Below, piece by piece: positions 16,354 to 24,709 of a DNA stretch of 64,000 nt. The stretch is taken from contig JAIUPH010000023.1 of NCBI GenBank assembly GCA_020161065.1, forward strand, positions 1 through 64,000, in the 5' to 3' direction. Origin of the DNA: Pseudomonadota bacterium. GTDB taxonomy: Bacteria > Pseudomonadota > Gammaproteobacteria > Burkholderiales > Burkholderiaceae_C. Below the pieces are notes generated by a model. The model had not been told where the DNA came from. It worked only from the letters and a program-made list of their open reading frames with translations, and did no database searches. How positions within the stretch are numbered: the stretch's first letter is position 1; each line of letters begins with the position of its first letter. The position numbers and the translations under genes were made by a program.

Positions 16354-17067
16354 TCAGCCGCTGGCGTACAGCGGCGACATGTCGGGCAGCGGCGCGGGCT
16401 GCAGCAGCCGCACCTCGCTGGCCACCGCCAGCGGCGCCAGCGTGCGCAGGAAGCTCAGCCAGGCCGGGTGCCCACGCAGGCGCTCGCGGTGCGCTTCGAG
16501 CGCGGCGCCGCTGGCGAACTGGCGCAGCAGCAGCACCTGGTTGAGCGGCCCGACCACCGTGTTGAAGGCGCCGAGCAGGCCGTCGACCGCCGCCGGCTCG
16601 TCGCCCAGCGCGTGCTGGCGCCACGCTTCCCAGCAGGCCGGCACGCCGCCCGCGGCGAAGCGCAGCACGGTCTCTTCGACCACGCTGCCCTGCGCCGGCT
16701 GGCGCAGCAATGGACCATCCACGGGCAGCCAGTCGCGGCCATTGCCCCAGTGCGGTGTCAGGCCCGGCAGCGGTGCCGGCGCCAGCAGGCAGTTGTCCTG
16801 GCGTGCGATCAAGGGCCTAACGACGCGGAAGTACGGCTGCAGCCGGCTCTGGCCATAGAGGCCCATCAGCCGCGACTGCCAGTCGTCGAAACCGTCGTAG
16901 CGGTAGAGGCTGACGATCTGGTCGTGCGCCCCGCTGCGGGTGGCGAAGCTGCCGATCAGCCGGTCGAGGATGGGCCGCAGGCCGTCCGGCCCGCGCTCCT
17001 TCTGCGCCTCCCAGAAGCGGGCCTCGGCGCCCAGGTGCAGCGTGTAGGCGCGGTGTTCGATCAGCAT
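16354..17067 (-). CDS. NIPSNAP family protein, two-domain
   Basis: A 237-residue protein made of two NIPSNAP (dimeric alpha/beta barrel) domains. The first starts MLIEHRAYTLHLGAEARFWEAQKERG and includes DQIVSLYRYDGFDDWQSR. The second begins near VVEETVLRFAAGG and contains a LNQVLLLRQFASGAALEAHRERLRG helix. Stand-alone NIPSNAP proteins occur often in aromatic or halo-aromatic catabolic operons, where the role is undefined. It sits 17 bases after the maleylacetate reductase gene, so it is surely co-transcribed. Confidence 0.83.
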   Translation of the reverse strand: MLIEHRAYTLHLGAEARFWEAQKERGPDGLRPILDRLIGSFATRSGAHDQIVSLYRYDGFDDWQSRLMGLYGQSRLQPYFRVVRPLIARQDNCLLAPAPLPGLTPHWGNGRDWLPVDGPLLRQPAQGSVVEETVLRFAAGGVPACWEAWRQHALGDEPAAVDGLLGAFNTVVGPLNQVLLLRQFASGAALEAHRERLRGHPAWLSFLRTLAPLAVASEVRLLQPAPLPDMSPLYASG

Positions 17068-17084
17068 CGTTGCCTCACGTCAGG

Positions 17085-18164
17085 TCACTGCGGCTGTGCG
17101 CCGTCGAACGCACGCTGCAGCAGCGCGCGCACGGCGCCGCGCTCCAGCGGACGCGGGTTGGGATAGGGCGCGGCGGTGACGAGGTCGGCGGCGCGGTCGA
17201 GCCCGTCGGCCGGCATGCCGATCGCACGCAGCGACGTGGGCACGCCCAAGCCGCGTTGCAGTTCGGCAAGACGGTTCACCGCATCCGCCGCGTCCGCGCT
17301 GCCCAGCGCTGCCGCCAGGCGCGCCATCGCCTGCGGCGCCGCCGCGGCGTTGTAGGCCAGCGCATGCGGCAGCATCACCGTGTGCAGCTCGGCGTGCGGC
17401 AGGTTGAAGCTGCCGCCCAGCACGTGGCACAGCTTGTGGTGCAGGCCCATCTGCACCTGGCCCAGCACGCTGCCGCACAGCCAGGCGCCGACCAGCGCGT
17501 CGTCGCGCGCCGATGCGTCGCGGCCATCCAGCTTCAGGCGCGGCAGCGCGCCGGCCAGCGCACGGATGCCTTCTGCCGCCATCAGCTGGTGGATCGGGCT
17601 GGCGTCGGCCGCGTACAGGCCTTCGGCAGCATGGGCGATGGCATTCATGCCGCTGGTCAGGCTGATCGCGACCGGCAGGCCGAGCGTCAGATCGGGGTCG
17701 TAGACCACCGTGCGCGGCAGCACGCGCCAGTCGCGGCCGGTGCGCTTTTCGCCCCCATCGGTGATGCCGTAGAGCGGCGTCATCTCCGAGCCGGCATAGG
17801 TCGTCGGCAAGGCCAGGATGGGCAGGCCGGACTCCAGCGCGATGGCCTTGGCCAGGCCGATCGTCGAACCGCCGCCGGCAGCGATGCAGGCCTGCGCACC
17901 GGCGTCCCGTGCGGCCTGGATCGCCGCGCGCGCCGCGGCGATCGGCACGTGCATCACCGCGCCGGCATGCACGCCGGCGCAGCGCGACGCGCCGAGCAGG
18001 CCCGCCACCTCGTCGCCCAGCGCGCGCTGCTCGGGCGTGGTCAAGACCAGCGCGCGCTTCACACCCAGCGCATCCAGCTCGGCCGGCAATTGCGCCCGCC
18101 GGCCGCGGCCGAACACCACGCGCGAAGGCCGCGCCTCGTGCACGAACGAAGGCATCGTCATCAT
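17085..18164 (-). CDS. Maleylacetate reductase (iron-containing ADH superfamily)
   Basis: Reduces maleylacetate to 3-oxoadipate with NAD(P)H, the funnel step of hydroquinone and chlorocatechol routes. The N terminus FVHEARPSRVVFGRGRRAQL is the maleylacetate reductase signature. The nucleotide-binding GGGSTIGLAKAIAL follows near residue 95, and the histidine cluster GLHHKLCHVLGGSFNLPHAELHTV lies near 235-260. At 359 residues it has the normal length (~350). The ATG overlaps the stop of the esterase gene (ATGA), so the two are coupled. Within the superfamily maleylacetate reductase is the best fit; other group III ADH functions are less likely. Confidence 0.88.
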   Translation of the reverse strand: MMTMPSFVHEARPSRVVFGRGRRAQLPAELDALGVKRALVLTTPEQRALGDEVAGLLGASRCAGVHAGAVMHVPIAAARAAIQAARDAGAQACIAAGGGSTIGLAKAIALESGLPILALPTTYAGSEMTPLYGITDGGEKRTGRDWRVLPRTVVYDPDLTLGLPVAISLTSGMNAIAHAAEGLYAADASPIHQLMAAEGIRALAGALPRLKLDGRDASARDDALVGAWLCGSVLGQVQMGLHHKLCHVLGGSFNLPHAELHTVMLPHALAYNAAAAPQAMARLAAALGSADAADAVNRLAELQRGLGVPTSLRAIGMPADGLDRAADLVTAAPYPNPRPLERGAVRALLQRAFDGAQPQ

Positions 18165-18835
18165 CAGCTCCCTTGCGGCACGGCGGCCGCGGCCAGCAGG
18201 GCGCGCGCCTGTGCAATTTCGTCATCGCGGATGCCGTGCGCCTCGGCCGCGCCGACGTGCAGCCGCACCTCGGCGCCGGCCTGGCGAAACCACTCCGCGC
18301 TCTCCTGCACCGAGGCCAGCGGCACGTGCGGATCGGCGTCCCAGGTCGACAGCAGCACCGGCAGGCCGGCCAGCGCCGCTGCCGACGCCGGCGGCACACG
18401 CGGCGCGCCGGGCTCGCCGATCAGGCCGCCGGTGAAGGCCACCAGCGCGTGGTAGCGCTGCGCGCTGCGCCAGGCGAACTCGCTGGCCAGGCAGGCGCCC
18501 TGCGAAAAGCCCATCAGCACCTGGCGCGAGGTCGGAATGCCCTGGTCCTGCAGCGCCTGCGACAGCCGCGCCAGCGCTTCGAGTGCCTGGCCCAGGCGCG
18601 GCTCGTTGTGCTCGGCGGGCGCGATGAAGCGCTGCGGATACCACGAGGCGCCGTCGGCCGCCGGCGCATGCCAGGACAGGCGTGCGTCGCCGAAGCGCTC
18701 GACCACCTGCTCGCGCATCCAGTCGGGCGACTGGCCGCGGCCGTGGACGAGGATCACCGCCAGCGCGGCCGACGCGGCGGGCGCGCCATAGACCGCCGGC
18801 GGCGCGGCCCGATGCGGGTGGTGCAGGGGGTCCAT
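18164..18835 (-). CDS. Alpha/beta hydrolase, MhqD-like carboxylesterase
   Basis: A phospholipase/carboxylesterase-type hydrolase. Motifs are AVILVHGRGQSPDWM (oxyanion region), the nucleophile elbow GFSQGACL with catalytic Ser, STWDADPHVPL holding the Asp, and EAHGIRDDE holding the His. It is 223 residues and cytoplasmic. Enzymes of this type (MhqD) accompany MhqO-like ring-cleaving dioxygenases in hydroquinone and quinone response loci of Bacillus, and the same pairing is seen here. It may hydrolyse the ring-cleavage product or a glutathione/ester adduct. It lies 28 bases after the dioxygenase gene. Confidence 0.84.
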   Translation of the reverse strand: MDPLHHPHRAAPPAVYGAPAASAALAVILVHGRGQSPDWMREQVVERFGDARLSWHAPAADGASWYPQRFIAPAEHNEPRLGQALEALARLSQALQDQGIPTSRQVLMGFSQGACLASEFAWRSAQRYHALVAFTGGLIGEPGAPRVPPASAAALAGLPVLLSTWDADPHVPLASVQESAEWFRQAGAEVRLHVGAAEAHGIRDDEIAQARALLAAAAVPQGS

Positions 18836-18863
18836 GTCGAAGCCTCAGCGTCGCTTCGATAAC

Positions 18864-19823
18864 TCAGTACTTCAACGGTTCGAGCGACTTCAGGATCTGC
18901 TCGCGCTGGCTGCGGAACTGCGGTGCGATCTGCAGCTCCGAGCCCATCGCCTCGTAGTTCTCGTCGACCAGGAAGCCTTCGGGCTTGGACACCGTGGCCT
19001 CGAACATCGCGCCGGCCGGCGTGCGCACGTAGATCGACTCGAAGTAGCCGCGGTCCTTGCGCTCGGAGGTGTCGGTGAAGCCCATGCCTTCGAGGTGGGC
19101 CTTGACCAGGTCCTGCACCGTATGGTCGGCAACCTGGAAGGCGCAGTGGTGCACGATGCCTTCGCCATAGGTCCAGCTGGCCTGCGGCAGGTCGTTCTCC
19201 AGCGCGTAGTCCACCAGCTTGCCCGAGCTACCGTCGCCGAAGGCAAAGCGCGTGTGCTTGCCGTCGCGCGCCACTTCGCGCGACGACCAGCCGCCTTGCA
19301 TGAACTCCTGCGTCGGCTCCATCGCCGGCGTGTTGACGACGATGGTGTGCAGGCCGCGGATCGCCAGGTCGCCCGGCACCTCGCCGTTGGACCAGGCCTT
19401 GCGGTCGTCGTCGGCGATGCCGATCAGCTCGTAGGGAATGCCGCAGGGGTGGGCGAAGCTCAGCAGCTTCTCGCCGAAGCGCTCCGAGCGCTTGACCTTC
19501 AAGCCGCTGGCAGCCAGGCGCTGGGCCCAGAAGTCCAGCGACGACACCGGCACCGACAGGCTGACGGTGTTGATCTGGCCGTTGCCGCGCTGGCCCTTCT
19601 TGCCGAAGTGCGCGACCGGGAAGCAGGTCAGCAGCGTGCTCTCCTCGCCCAGGTCGTTGCCGTAGTACAGGTGGTAGAACGGCGTGCCGCCGTCGTAGAT
19701 CAGCGTCTTCTTGACGCTCTTCAGCGACAGCAGCTTGGTGTGGAAGTCGTAGTCCTGCTGCGCCGAGCCGACGCACAGGGTGATGTGGTGGTGGCGCTCG
19801 ATCGCGCTGGCGGTGGGGTTCAT
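18864..19823 (-). CDS. Ring-cleaving dioxygenase, VOC superfamily (hydroquinone 1,2-dioxygenase PcpA/LinE/MhqO type)
   Basis: A non-heme Fe(II) extradiol-type dioxygenase with two vicinal-oxygen-chelate modules. The N-terminal module has RHHHITLCVGSAQQDYDFH and the C-terminal one EGIVHHCAFQVAD and GAMFEATV, supplying the two His and one Glu iron ligands expected of PcpA-like enzymes. The family cleaves para-dihydroxylated rings (hydroquinones) next to a hydroxyl. The 319 residues match PcpA/LinE. With a maleylacetate reductase in the same operon, a hydroquinone-type substrate is likely. The ring substituent cannot be told from sequence. Confidence 0.86.
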   Translation of the reverse strand: MNPTASAIERHHHITLCVGSAQQDYDFHTKLLSLKSVKKTLIYDGGTPFYHLYYGNDLGEESTLLTCFPVAHFGKKGQRGNGQINTVSLSVPVSSLDFWAQRLAASGLKVKRSERFGEKLLSFAHPCGIPYELIGIADDDRKAWSNGEVPGDLAIRGLHTIVVNTPAMEPTQEFMQGGWSSREVARDGKHTRFAFGDGSSGKLVDYALENDLPQASWTYGEGIVHHCAFQVADHTVQDLVKAHLEGMGFTDTSERKDRGYFESIYVRTPAGAMFEATVSKPEGFLVDENYEAMGSELQIAPQFRSQREQILKSLEPLKY

Positions 19824-19883
19824 GGAGGTCTCCGGTGGAAGTCGCCAATCGGTGGATGTCGCTCGGAAGGCTTGGCGTGGCCT

Positions 19884-20696
19884 TCAGGCGGCGGGCTTGG
19901 AAGCCGGGGATGCGAGCGAAGCGGGCGGCGCCTCGCCCGGGGACATGGAACGATCGACCAGGTCCCAGATGAAGCGCAGCGACGGGTCGCGCTGTTCTTC
20001 GGCGATGTGCGCCACCAGGCCGGCGGCGCGGCTCAGCACCGCGAAGCCGCGCATCAGGCGCACGGGGATGCCGATGTCGCCCAGCAGCGCCGCGACGGCG
20101 CCGGTGGCGTTGATGGTGATGTGGCGTCCGGCCGCCGCATCGACCGCCTGCGCCAGCAGTTCCAGTGCGGCGCAGCGCGGGCCGTGGCGGCCGACTTCGC
20201 GCGCCAGCTGCAGCAGCGCCAAGGCGCGCGGGTCGTCGGGCTTGTGCAGGTGGTGGCCGAAGCCGGGCACCGGCTCACGGCGGGCCCGGTGCTCGGCGGC
20301 GATGGCCTGCGCTTCGGCCCGGGCCGCGTCGGGGCCTTGCGCCGTAGCGGCGACCAGCCTGTCCAACAGCTCGGCCGCCGGCTCCATGGTGCCGACGAAG
20401 CGGCTGGCCACCGCCAGCAGGCCGGCGGCGACGCCCGCCTGCAGGTTCTCCGGCGAGCTGGAATAGACCATGCGCGCGGCGATCACGCTGGGCGTCATGC
20501 CGTGCTCCATCAGCGTGACCAGCACCGCGTCGACGATGCGCCGCTGGCCGGCGTCGAGCTCGATGCCGAAGGCCTGCAGCATGAAGACCTCGACGAAGCT
20601 GCGCTGGCCGAGCAGGTCGCCCACCAGGTCGGCGTCGCGGTAGTGCACCGCCGTTTCGCTGTAGCGGCACAGAGCGGTTTGCGGCGTCGGGTTCAT
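19884..20696 (-). CDS. Citryl-CoA lyase-like protein (citrate-synthase fold)
   Basis: A 270-residue protein with the small citrate-synthase-like fold of stand-alone citryl-CoA lyases. Visible elements are LVTLMEHGMTPSVIAARMVY, FVGTMEPAAELLDRL, PGFGHHLHKPDDPRA with its conserved histidines, and INATGAVAALLGDIGIP. Full citrate synthase is ~430 residues, so this is the short lyase type, which splits citryl-CoA (or a related 3-hydroxyacyl-CoA such as citramalyl-CoA) to acetyl-CoA and an oxo-acid. Its ATG overlaps the stop of the CoA ligase by four bases. An acyl-CoA cleavage step following that ligase is a reasonable inference. Confidence 0.78.
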   Translation of the reverse strand: MNPTPQTALCRYSETAVHYRDADLVGDLLGQRSFVEVFMLQAFGIELDAGQRRIVDAVLVTLMEHGMTPSVIAARMVYSSSPENLQAGVAAGLLAVASRFVGTMEPAAELLDRLVAATAQGPDAARAEAQAIAAEHRARREPVPGFGHHLHKPDDPRALALLQLAREVGRHGPRCAALELLAQAVDAAAGRHITINATGAVAALLGDIGIPVRLMRGFAVLSRAAGLVAHIAEEQRDPSLRFIWDLVDRSMSPGEAPPASLASPASKPAA

Positions 20697-22210
20697 GCGG
20701 CCCCCTGCTGGTCGAGGATGGCCTGGCGCACGGCCGGCTTGAGCACCTTGCCCACCGGGCTGCGCGGCAGGGTCTCGAACACGTGCACCTGCTTGGGCGT
20801 CTTCACCGAGCCCAGTTCGCGCTTGATCAGGCCGATCAACTCGTCTTCGCTGGCCTGCATGCCGGCGCGCCATTGCACGGCCGCATGCACCGCCTCGCCC
20901 CACTTCGCGTCGGGGATGCCGACCACGCTGCAATCGGCCACCGCCGGGTGGGCCGACAGCACCACCTCGACGTCGCTGGGGTAGACGTTGAAGCCGCCGG
21001 TGATGATCACGTCGCGCAGGCGGTCGCGCAGGTAGAGGAAGCCTTGCGCGTCGAAGACCCCCGCGTCGCCGGTGCGCAGCCAGCCGTCCACCAGCGTCTT
21101 GCTGGTCTCCTCCGGGGCGTCGAGGTAGCCGCCCATCACCAGGTCGCCGCGCACGGCGATCTCGCCTTCCTCGCCCGGCGGCAAGGGCTTGCCCTGGCGG
21201 TCGACGATGGCCACTTGCGTCAGCAGCGTGGGCCGGCCGACCGACTGCAGGCGCTCGCCGTGCATTTCCTGCGGCGGCAGGAAGGTGATGATCTGCGGCG
21301 CCTCGGTCTGGCCGAACGAGGTGCACAGCACGGGGCCGAAGACGCTTTGCGCGTCGCGGATCTGCTCGGGCCGCATCGGCGCACCGCCATAGACCAGGTA
21401 GCGCAGGCTGGCCAGCCGGCGCGGCTGGCCGCGCTGTTCTTCGACCAGGGCCTGGATCAGCGTCGGCGGCGCGAAGAAGAGGCTGCAGTCGTGGTCCTGC
21501 GCGGCGTCCAGCAGGTACGACGGCTTGGCGCCGGCCGGGAACACCAGCGCGCCGCCCACGCCCAGCAGCGGCAGCATGTACGTGGAAGTGCCGTGCGTGA
21601 TCGGCGCGGCGACGAGGTAGCGATCGGCCTCGGTCAGGCCGAGTTCGTGGATCTGCGTGGCGATGTTGGTGTTCCAGGTGCGCAGGGTCTGGATCACGCC
21701 CTTGGGGAAGCCGGTGGTCCCGCCGGTGAACTTGATGGCCTGCGGGCTGTCCAGGCCGGCGGTCAGGCGCGCGTGCGGGCCCATCGCGATCTCGGTCGGC
21801 CCGGCGTCGAGCACGGACCGCTCGGCCCGTTCGGCCAGCCCGGCCAAGGTCAGCACCGGCGGCTCGATGCCTTGCAGGCGCTCGCGCATCGGCGCGTCGA
21901 CCAGCACCAGCGAAGGCTTGACGAACTCGACGATGCGGCGCAGCTCGGGGTCGCCATTGCGCGGGTTCAGCGGCACCCACACCTTGCCGGCGGCCAGCAC
22001 CGCGAGCAGCGCCACCAGGTGGTCGACGCTGTTGGCCGCGCCGATGGCCACGCGGCCGCCGGGCTGCGGATCGCGTTGCGTCAGCGCCGCCGCGCGCCGC
22101 TGCACGAGTTCGGCCAGCGCCGCAAAGCTCAGCGTGCCTTCCGGCGCGATGACGGCCGCGCGCTCGGGGAATCGGCGCGCCGCGCGCCACAGGTAGTTGA
22201 TCGGGACCAT
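20693..22210 (-). CDS. AMP-binding acyl/aryl-CoA synthetase
   Basis: A class I adenylate-forming CoA ligase. Motifs in order are the phosphate loop FTGGTTGFPKG (~165), the YGGAPM hinge, TSFGQTEAP, GEIAVRGDLVMGGYLDAPEET, the DVIITGGFNVYPSDVE hinge of the C-terminal domain, and the catalytic lysine in SPVGKVLKP near residue 490. The start at 22210 (MVPINYLWRAARRFPERAAV) has a GAGG ribosome-binding site; an ATG at 22246 is less likely. At 505 residues it is of normal length. First gene of the minus-strand aromatic operon. The acid it activates is unknown. Confidence 0.88.
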   Translation of the reverse strand: MVPINYLWRAARRFPERAAVIAPEGTLSFAALAELVQRRAAALTQRDPQPGGRVAIGAANSVDHLVALLAVLAAGKVWVPLNPRNGDPELRRIVEFVKPSLVLVDAPMRERLQGIEPPVLTLAGLAERAERSVLDAGPTEIAMGPHARLTAGLDSPQAIKFTGGTTGFPKGVIQTLRTWNTNIATQIHELGLTEADRYLVAAPITHGTSTYMLPLLGVGGALVFPAGAKPSYLLDAAQDHDCSLFFAPPTLIQALVEEQRGQPRRLASLRYLVYGGAPMRPEQIRDAQSVFGPVLCTSFGQTEAPQIITFLPPQEMHGERLQSVGRPTLLTQVAIVDRQGKPLPPGEEGEIAVRGDLVMGGYLDAPEETSKTLVDGWLRTGDAGVFDAQGFLYLRDRLRDVIITGGFNVYPSDVEVVLSAHPAVADCSVVGIPDAKWGEAVHAAVQWRAGMQASEDELIGLIKRELGSVKTPKQVHVFETLPRSPVGKVLKPAVRQAILDQQGAA

Positions 22211-22273
22211 GTTCGACCTCGTTGCCAGGTGCGACGGCAGCGCCATCGCGTGGCAGGAAATCTCCTATTTGTC

Positions 22274-22289
22274 CGAACATTTGAACATT
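22274..22289. promoter_or_regulatory. Tandem GAACATT motif in the GntR/operon intergenic region
   Basis: CGAACATT and TGAACATT lie back to back in the 164-base gap between the divergent CoA ligase and GntR genes. They are AT-rich compared with the surroundings and are a candidate site for the neighbouring regulator or part of the promoter. Confidence 0.35.
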
Positions 22290-22374
22290 CGTAGAAACCC
22301 GATGGCGTTTGCGGCGGCCTGCAGGCCGACCTGGGGCAACATCGGCACTGAGCTGCTCATCCGCCGCACCCGCC

Positions 22375-23148
22375 ATGCCTGAACCGACCGATGCCTCCCA
22401 CGCCGACGCGCTGGCGCCCAGCACGCCGCGCCACCTCGACCTCGCGCGCAGCCTGATGCAGGAGATCCGCAACGGCCATCCGCCCGTCGGCGGCCTGCTG
22501 CCGCCGGAGCTGGAACTGTGCGAACGGCTCGGCATGAGCCGCTATGCCGTGCGGCAGGCCGTGCAGAAGCTGTGTTCGCTGGGCATGCTGACGCGGCAGG
22601 CCGGCGTCGGCACGCGCGTGGTGTCGGCGACGCCGGTGTCGCGCTACGTGCAGAGCATGGACGACCTGGGCGACCTGGCGCGCTACGCGCAAGGCACGCG
22701 GCTGGCGGTGTCGACGCGGGCCCGGATCACCCCGGGCGACGATCTCTCCGAGCTGCTGCGCAGCGCGCCTGGCGAGAAATGGCTGCACATCGCCGGCGTG
22801 CGCCACGGCCGCGAGCGCAAGGACGAGCCCATCGCGCTGGTCGACATGTACGTCGCCGCGCCCTACAGCAAGCTGCCCAAGCTGGCCGAGGAGCTGACCG
22901 TGCCGATCTACACGCTGATCGAGGAGCAGTTCGGCGTCAAGGTCACGCGCGTGGAGCAGGAAATCCAGGGGCTGACCATCGACGGCGACAACGCCGAGGC
23001 GCTGCGCGTCCCTGCGGGCAGCGCGGGCCTGCGCATCGTGCGCAGCTACTACGTGGGGCCCACGCTCGTCGAGGTCACCACCGGCATCCACCCGGCCAGC
23101 CGCTTCAGCTACCGGATGAGTTTCCAGCTCGCGCGCGCCGGCGGCTGA
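22375..23148 (+). CDS. GntR-family regulator, HutC/UTRA type
   Basis: A 257-residue transcription factor. The N-terminal winged helix (~20-90) has HLDLARSLMQEIRNGHPPVGGLLPPELELCERLGMSRYAVRQAVQKL, the standard GntR pattern. The C-terminal ~150 residues form a UTRA ligand-binding domain (HIAGVRHGRERKDEPIALVDMYV; LRIVRSYYVGPTLVEVTTG). The start ATG at 22375 is preceded only by non-family sequence. It is divergent from the ring-cleavage operon and most likely controls it in response to a pathway acid or CoA ester. The effector is unknown. Confidence 0.88.
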   Translation: MPEPTDASHADALAPSTPRHLDLARSLMQEIRNGHPPVGGLLPPELELCERLGMSRYAVRQAVQKLCSLGMLTRQAGVGTRVVSATPVSRYVQSMDDLGDLARYAQGTRLAVSTRARITPGDDLSELLRSAPGEKWLHIAGVRHGRERKDEPIALVDMYVAAPYSKLPKLAEELTVPIYTLIEEQFGVKVTRVEQEIQGLTIDGDNAEALRVPAGSAGLRIVRSYYVGPTLVEVTTGIHPASRFSYRMSFQLARAGG

Positions 23149-23175
23149 GGCCGCCGCGCCGGTCCGCGCGTCGCC

Positions 23176-23661
23176 TCAGCGCCTGGCCCGCTGGGCGCCC
23201 CTCACCGCGAATTTCGGCGCCGCGGTTTCGAGCATGCGCTGCAGCAGGCCGAGCAGTTGCCGCTGATCGGCGGCATCGAGATGGGCGGTGAGCGGCGCCA
23301 GCGCCTGCTGCGTCTGCGCCCGCAAGCGCTTGACGAGCCGGGCGCCCTCGCTGGTCAGGAAGACGTCGGTCGCGCGGCCGTCGTCGGCGTTCGGCGCGCG
23401 CGCCACGAGGCCGCGCTTCTCGGCCCGCGCAATCAGCCCCGACATCGTCTGCTTCTCCAGGCCGAGGTAGTCGGCCAGCTCGGCCATGCGCGGGCGCCGG
23501 TCGAACAGGATGCCCAGCACGCGGATCAGCGTCAGCGACAAGTCGTTCTCGGCGCCGATGCGGTTGAGGACGGCCATCGTCACGAAGGCGGTCGGCGCCA
23601 GCGCATCGACCAAGGCTTCGTCGGTGGCGGCAGCTTGCTTCGCGGATCCTGGCTTCTTCAT
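23176..23661 (-). CDS. MarR-family transcriptional regulator
   Basis: A 161-residue winged-helix regulator. The dimerisation helices surround a DNA-binding core with LRVLGILFDRRPRMAELADYLGLEKQTMSGLIARAEKRGLVARAPNADDGRA, a classic MarR recognition helix and wing. The start is ATG at 23661 (MKKPGSAKQ); an in-frame codon at 23700 would run into the operators. The gene is divergent from an NAD(P)H-type oxidoreductase, an arrangement typical of MarR-controlled detoxification genes. Repeated CGTATCACG sites lie between the two. Confidence 0.87.
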   Translation of the reverse strand: MKKPGSAKQAAATDEALVDALAPTAFVTMAVLNRIGAENDLSLTLIRVLGILFDRRPRMAELADYLGLEKQTMSGLIARAEKRGLVARAPNADDGRATDVFLTSEGARLVKRLRAQTQQALAPLTAHLDAADQRQLLGLLQRMLETAAPKFAVRGAQRARR

Positions 23662-23674
23662 CGTGGCCGCGATC

Positions 23675-23721
23675 TTGACATGGTACGTATCACGCACCAA
23701 TAATAGATCGTATCACGAACT
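23675..23721 (+). promoter_or_regulatory. Promoter overlapped by two MarR-type operator copies
   Basis: TTGACA (23675-23680, perfect -35) is followed 18 bases later by AATAAT (23699-23704, 5 of 6 of the -10 consensus). Two copies of CGTATCACG lie at 23686-23694 and 23709-23717, 23 bases apart. One is in the spacer and one just after the -10, positions where a repressor would block transcription. Each copy is part of a short dyad (ACGT-ATC-ACG and TCGT-ATC-ACGA). Confidence 0.65.
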
Positions 23722-23755
23722 TGATGCGCGGCCTTTGCCGCTGCCGGAGCCCCTC

Positions 23756-24697
23756 ATGCAAGCCGCCATCGTCACCGCGTTCGACCAGCCGCCGCACTAC
23801 GGCACCGTCGCCGAGCCGGTGTCCCAAGGCCCCGGCGAAATGTTGGTCGACGTGCTCGCCGCCGGGCTGCACCGGCTGACCCGCGCACGCGCGTCGGGCG
23901 TGCACTACTCCAGCCGCGGCGGCCTGCCGCTGGTGCCGGGGGTCGATGGCGTCGGGCGCGGCAGCGACGGCAAGCTGCGCTACTTCGTGCAGGCGCCGGG
24001 CCCGATGGGCACGATGGCCGAGCGCACGGTGATCGAGCTCGACCACAGCATCGAACTGCCGGCCGACAGCGACCCGGTCACCCTGGCCGGCGCGATGAAT
24101 CCGGCCATGGCGTCGTGGCTGGCGCTGCGTTGCCGCGTGCCGTTTCGCAGCGGCCAGAAGCTGCTGATCCTCGGCGCCACCGGCAGCTCGGGCCGCATGG
24201 CGGTGCAGATCGCGCGGCACCTGGGCGCCGCGCAAGTCATCGCCGCGGGCCGCGACGAACGCAAGCTGGCCCAGCTGCCCGCGCTCGGCGCCACCGAGAC
24301 CGTCACGCTGGCCGATGCGCGGCTCGGCGGCCTGGCCGGCGAGGTCGACGTGGTGCTCGATTTCCTCTGGGGCGAGAGCGCCGTGCGCGTCATGGAGGCC
24401 GTGCTGCGGCAGCGCGCCGATCGCAGCCGCCCGCTCGGCTGGATCCACCTCGGCTCGATGGCGGGCGAGGTCGCCGCCATTCCCGGCGCCTTCCTGCGCA
24501 GCGCGAATGTGCAGATCATGGGCAGCGGGCTCGGCGCCGTGTCGGCCGGCGACATCCTCGGCGCGCTGCCGGCGCTGGCGCAGGAAATCGCGCGCGGCCG
24601 TTTGCGCATCGACCTCAAGGCCGTGCCGCTGCGCGACGTGGCGCAGGCCTGGCCGGCGGCCGCCGACGGCGGCGAACGCATCGTCTTCACGCCGTGA
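23756..24697 (+). CDS. Zinc-independent alcohol dehydrogenase/quinone oxidoreductase family (MDR)
   Basis: A 313-residue medium-chain dehydrogenase/reductase. The N-terminal GroES-like fold (MQAAIVTAFDQPPHYGTVAEP) is followed by the Rossmann motif KLLILGATGSSGRMAVQIARHLGA near 140-163 and AGRDERKLAQLPALGA for cofactor choice. The catalytic and structural zinc cysteines are absent, so it belongs with quinone oxidoreductase-like enzymes that reduce quinones or enones with NADPH. The ATG at 23756 follows a weak GGAGC. The MarR gene and its operators upstream suggest induction by a toxic electrophile. Confidence 0.85.
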   Translation: MQAAIVTAFDQPPHYGTVAEPVSQGPGEMLVDVLAAGLHRLTRARASGVHYSSRGGLPLVPGVDGVGRGSDGKLRYFVQAPGPMGTMAERTVIELDHSIELPADSDPVTLAGAMNPAMASWLALRCRVPFRSGQKLLILGATGSSGRMAVQIARHLGAAQVIAAGRDERKLAQLPALGATETVTLADARLGGLAGEVDVVLDFLWGESAVRVMEAVLRQRADRSRPLGWIHLGSMAGEVAAIPGAFLRSANVQIMGSGLGAVSAGDILGALPALAQEIARGRLRIDLKAVPLRDVAQAWPAAADGGERIVFTP

Positions 24698-24709
24698 AGG
24701 TGAAGGCGA

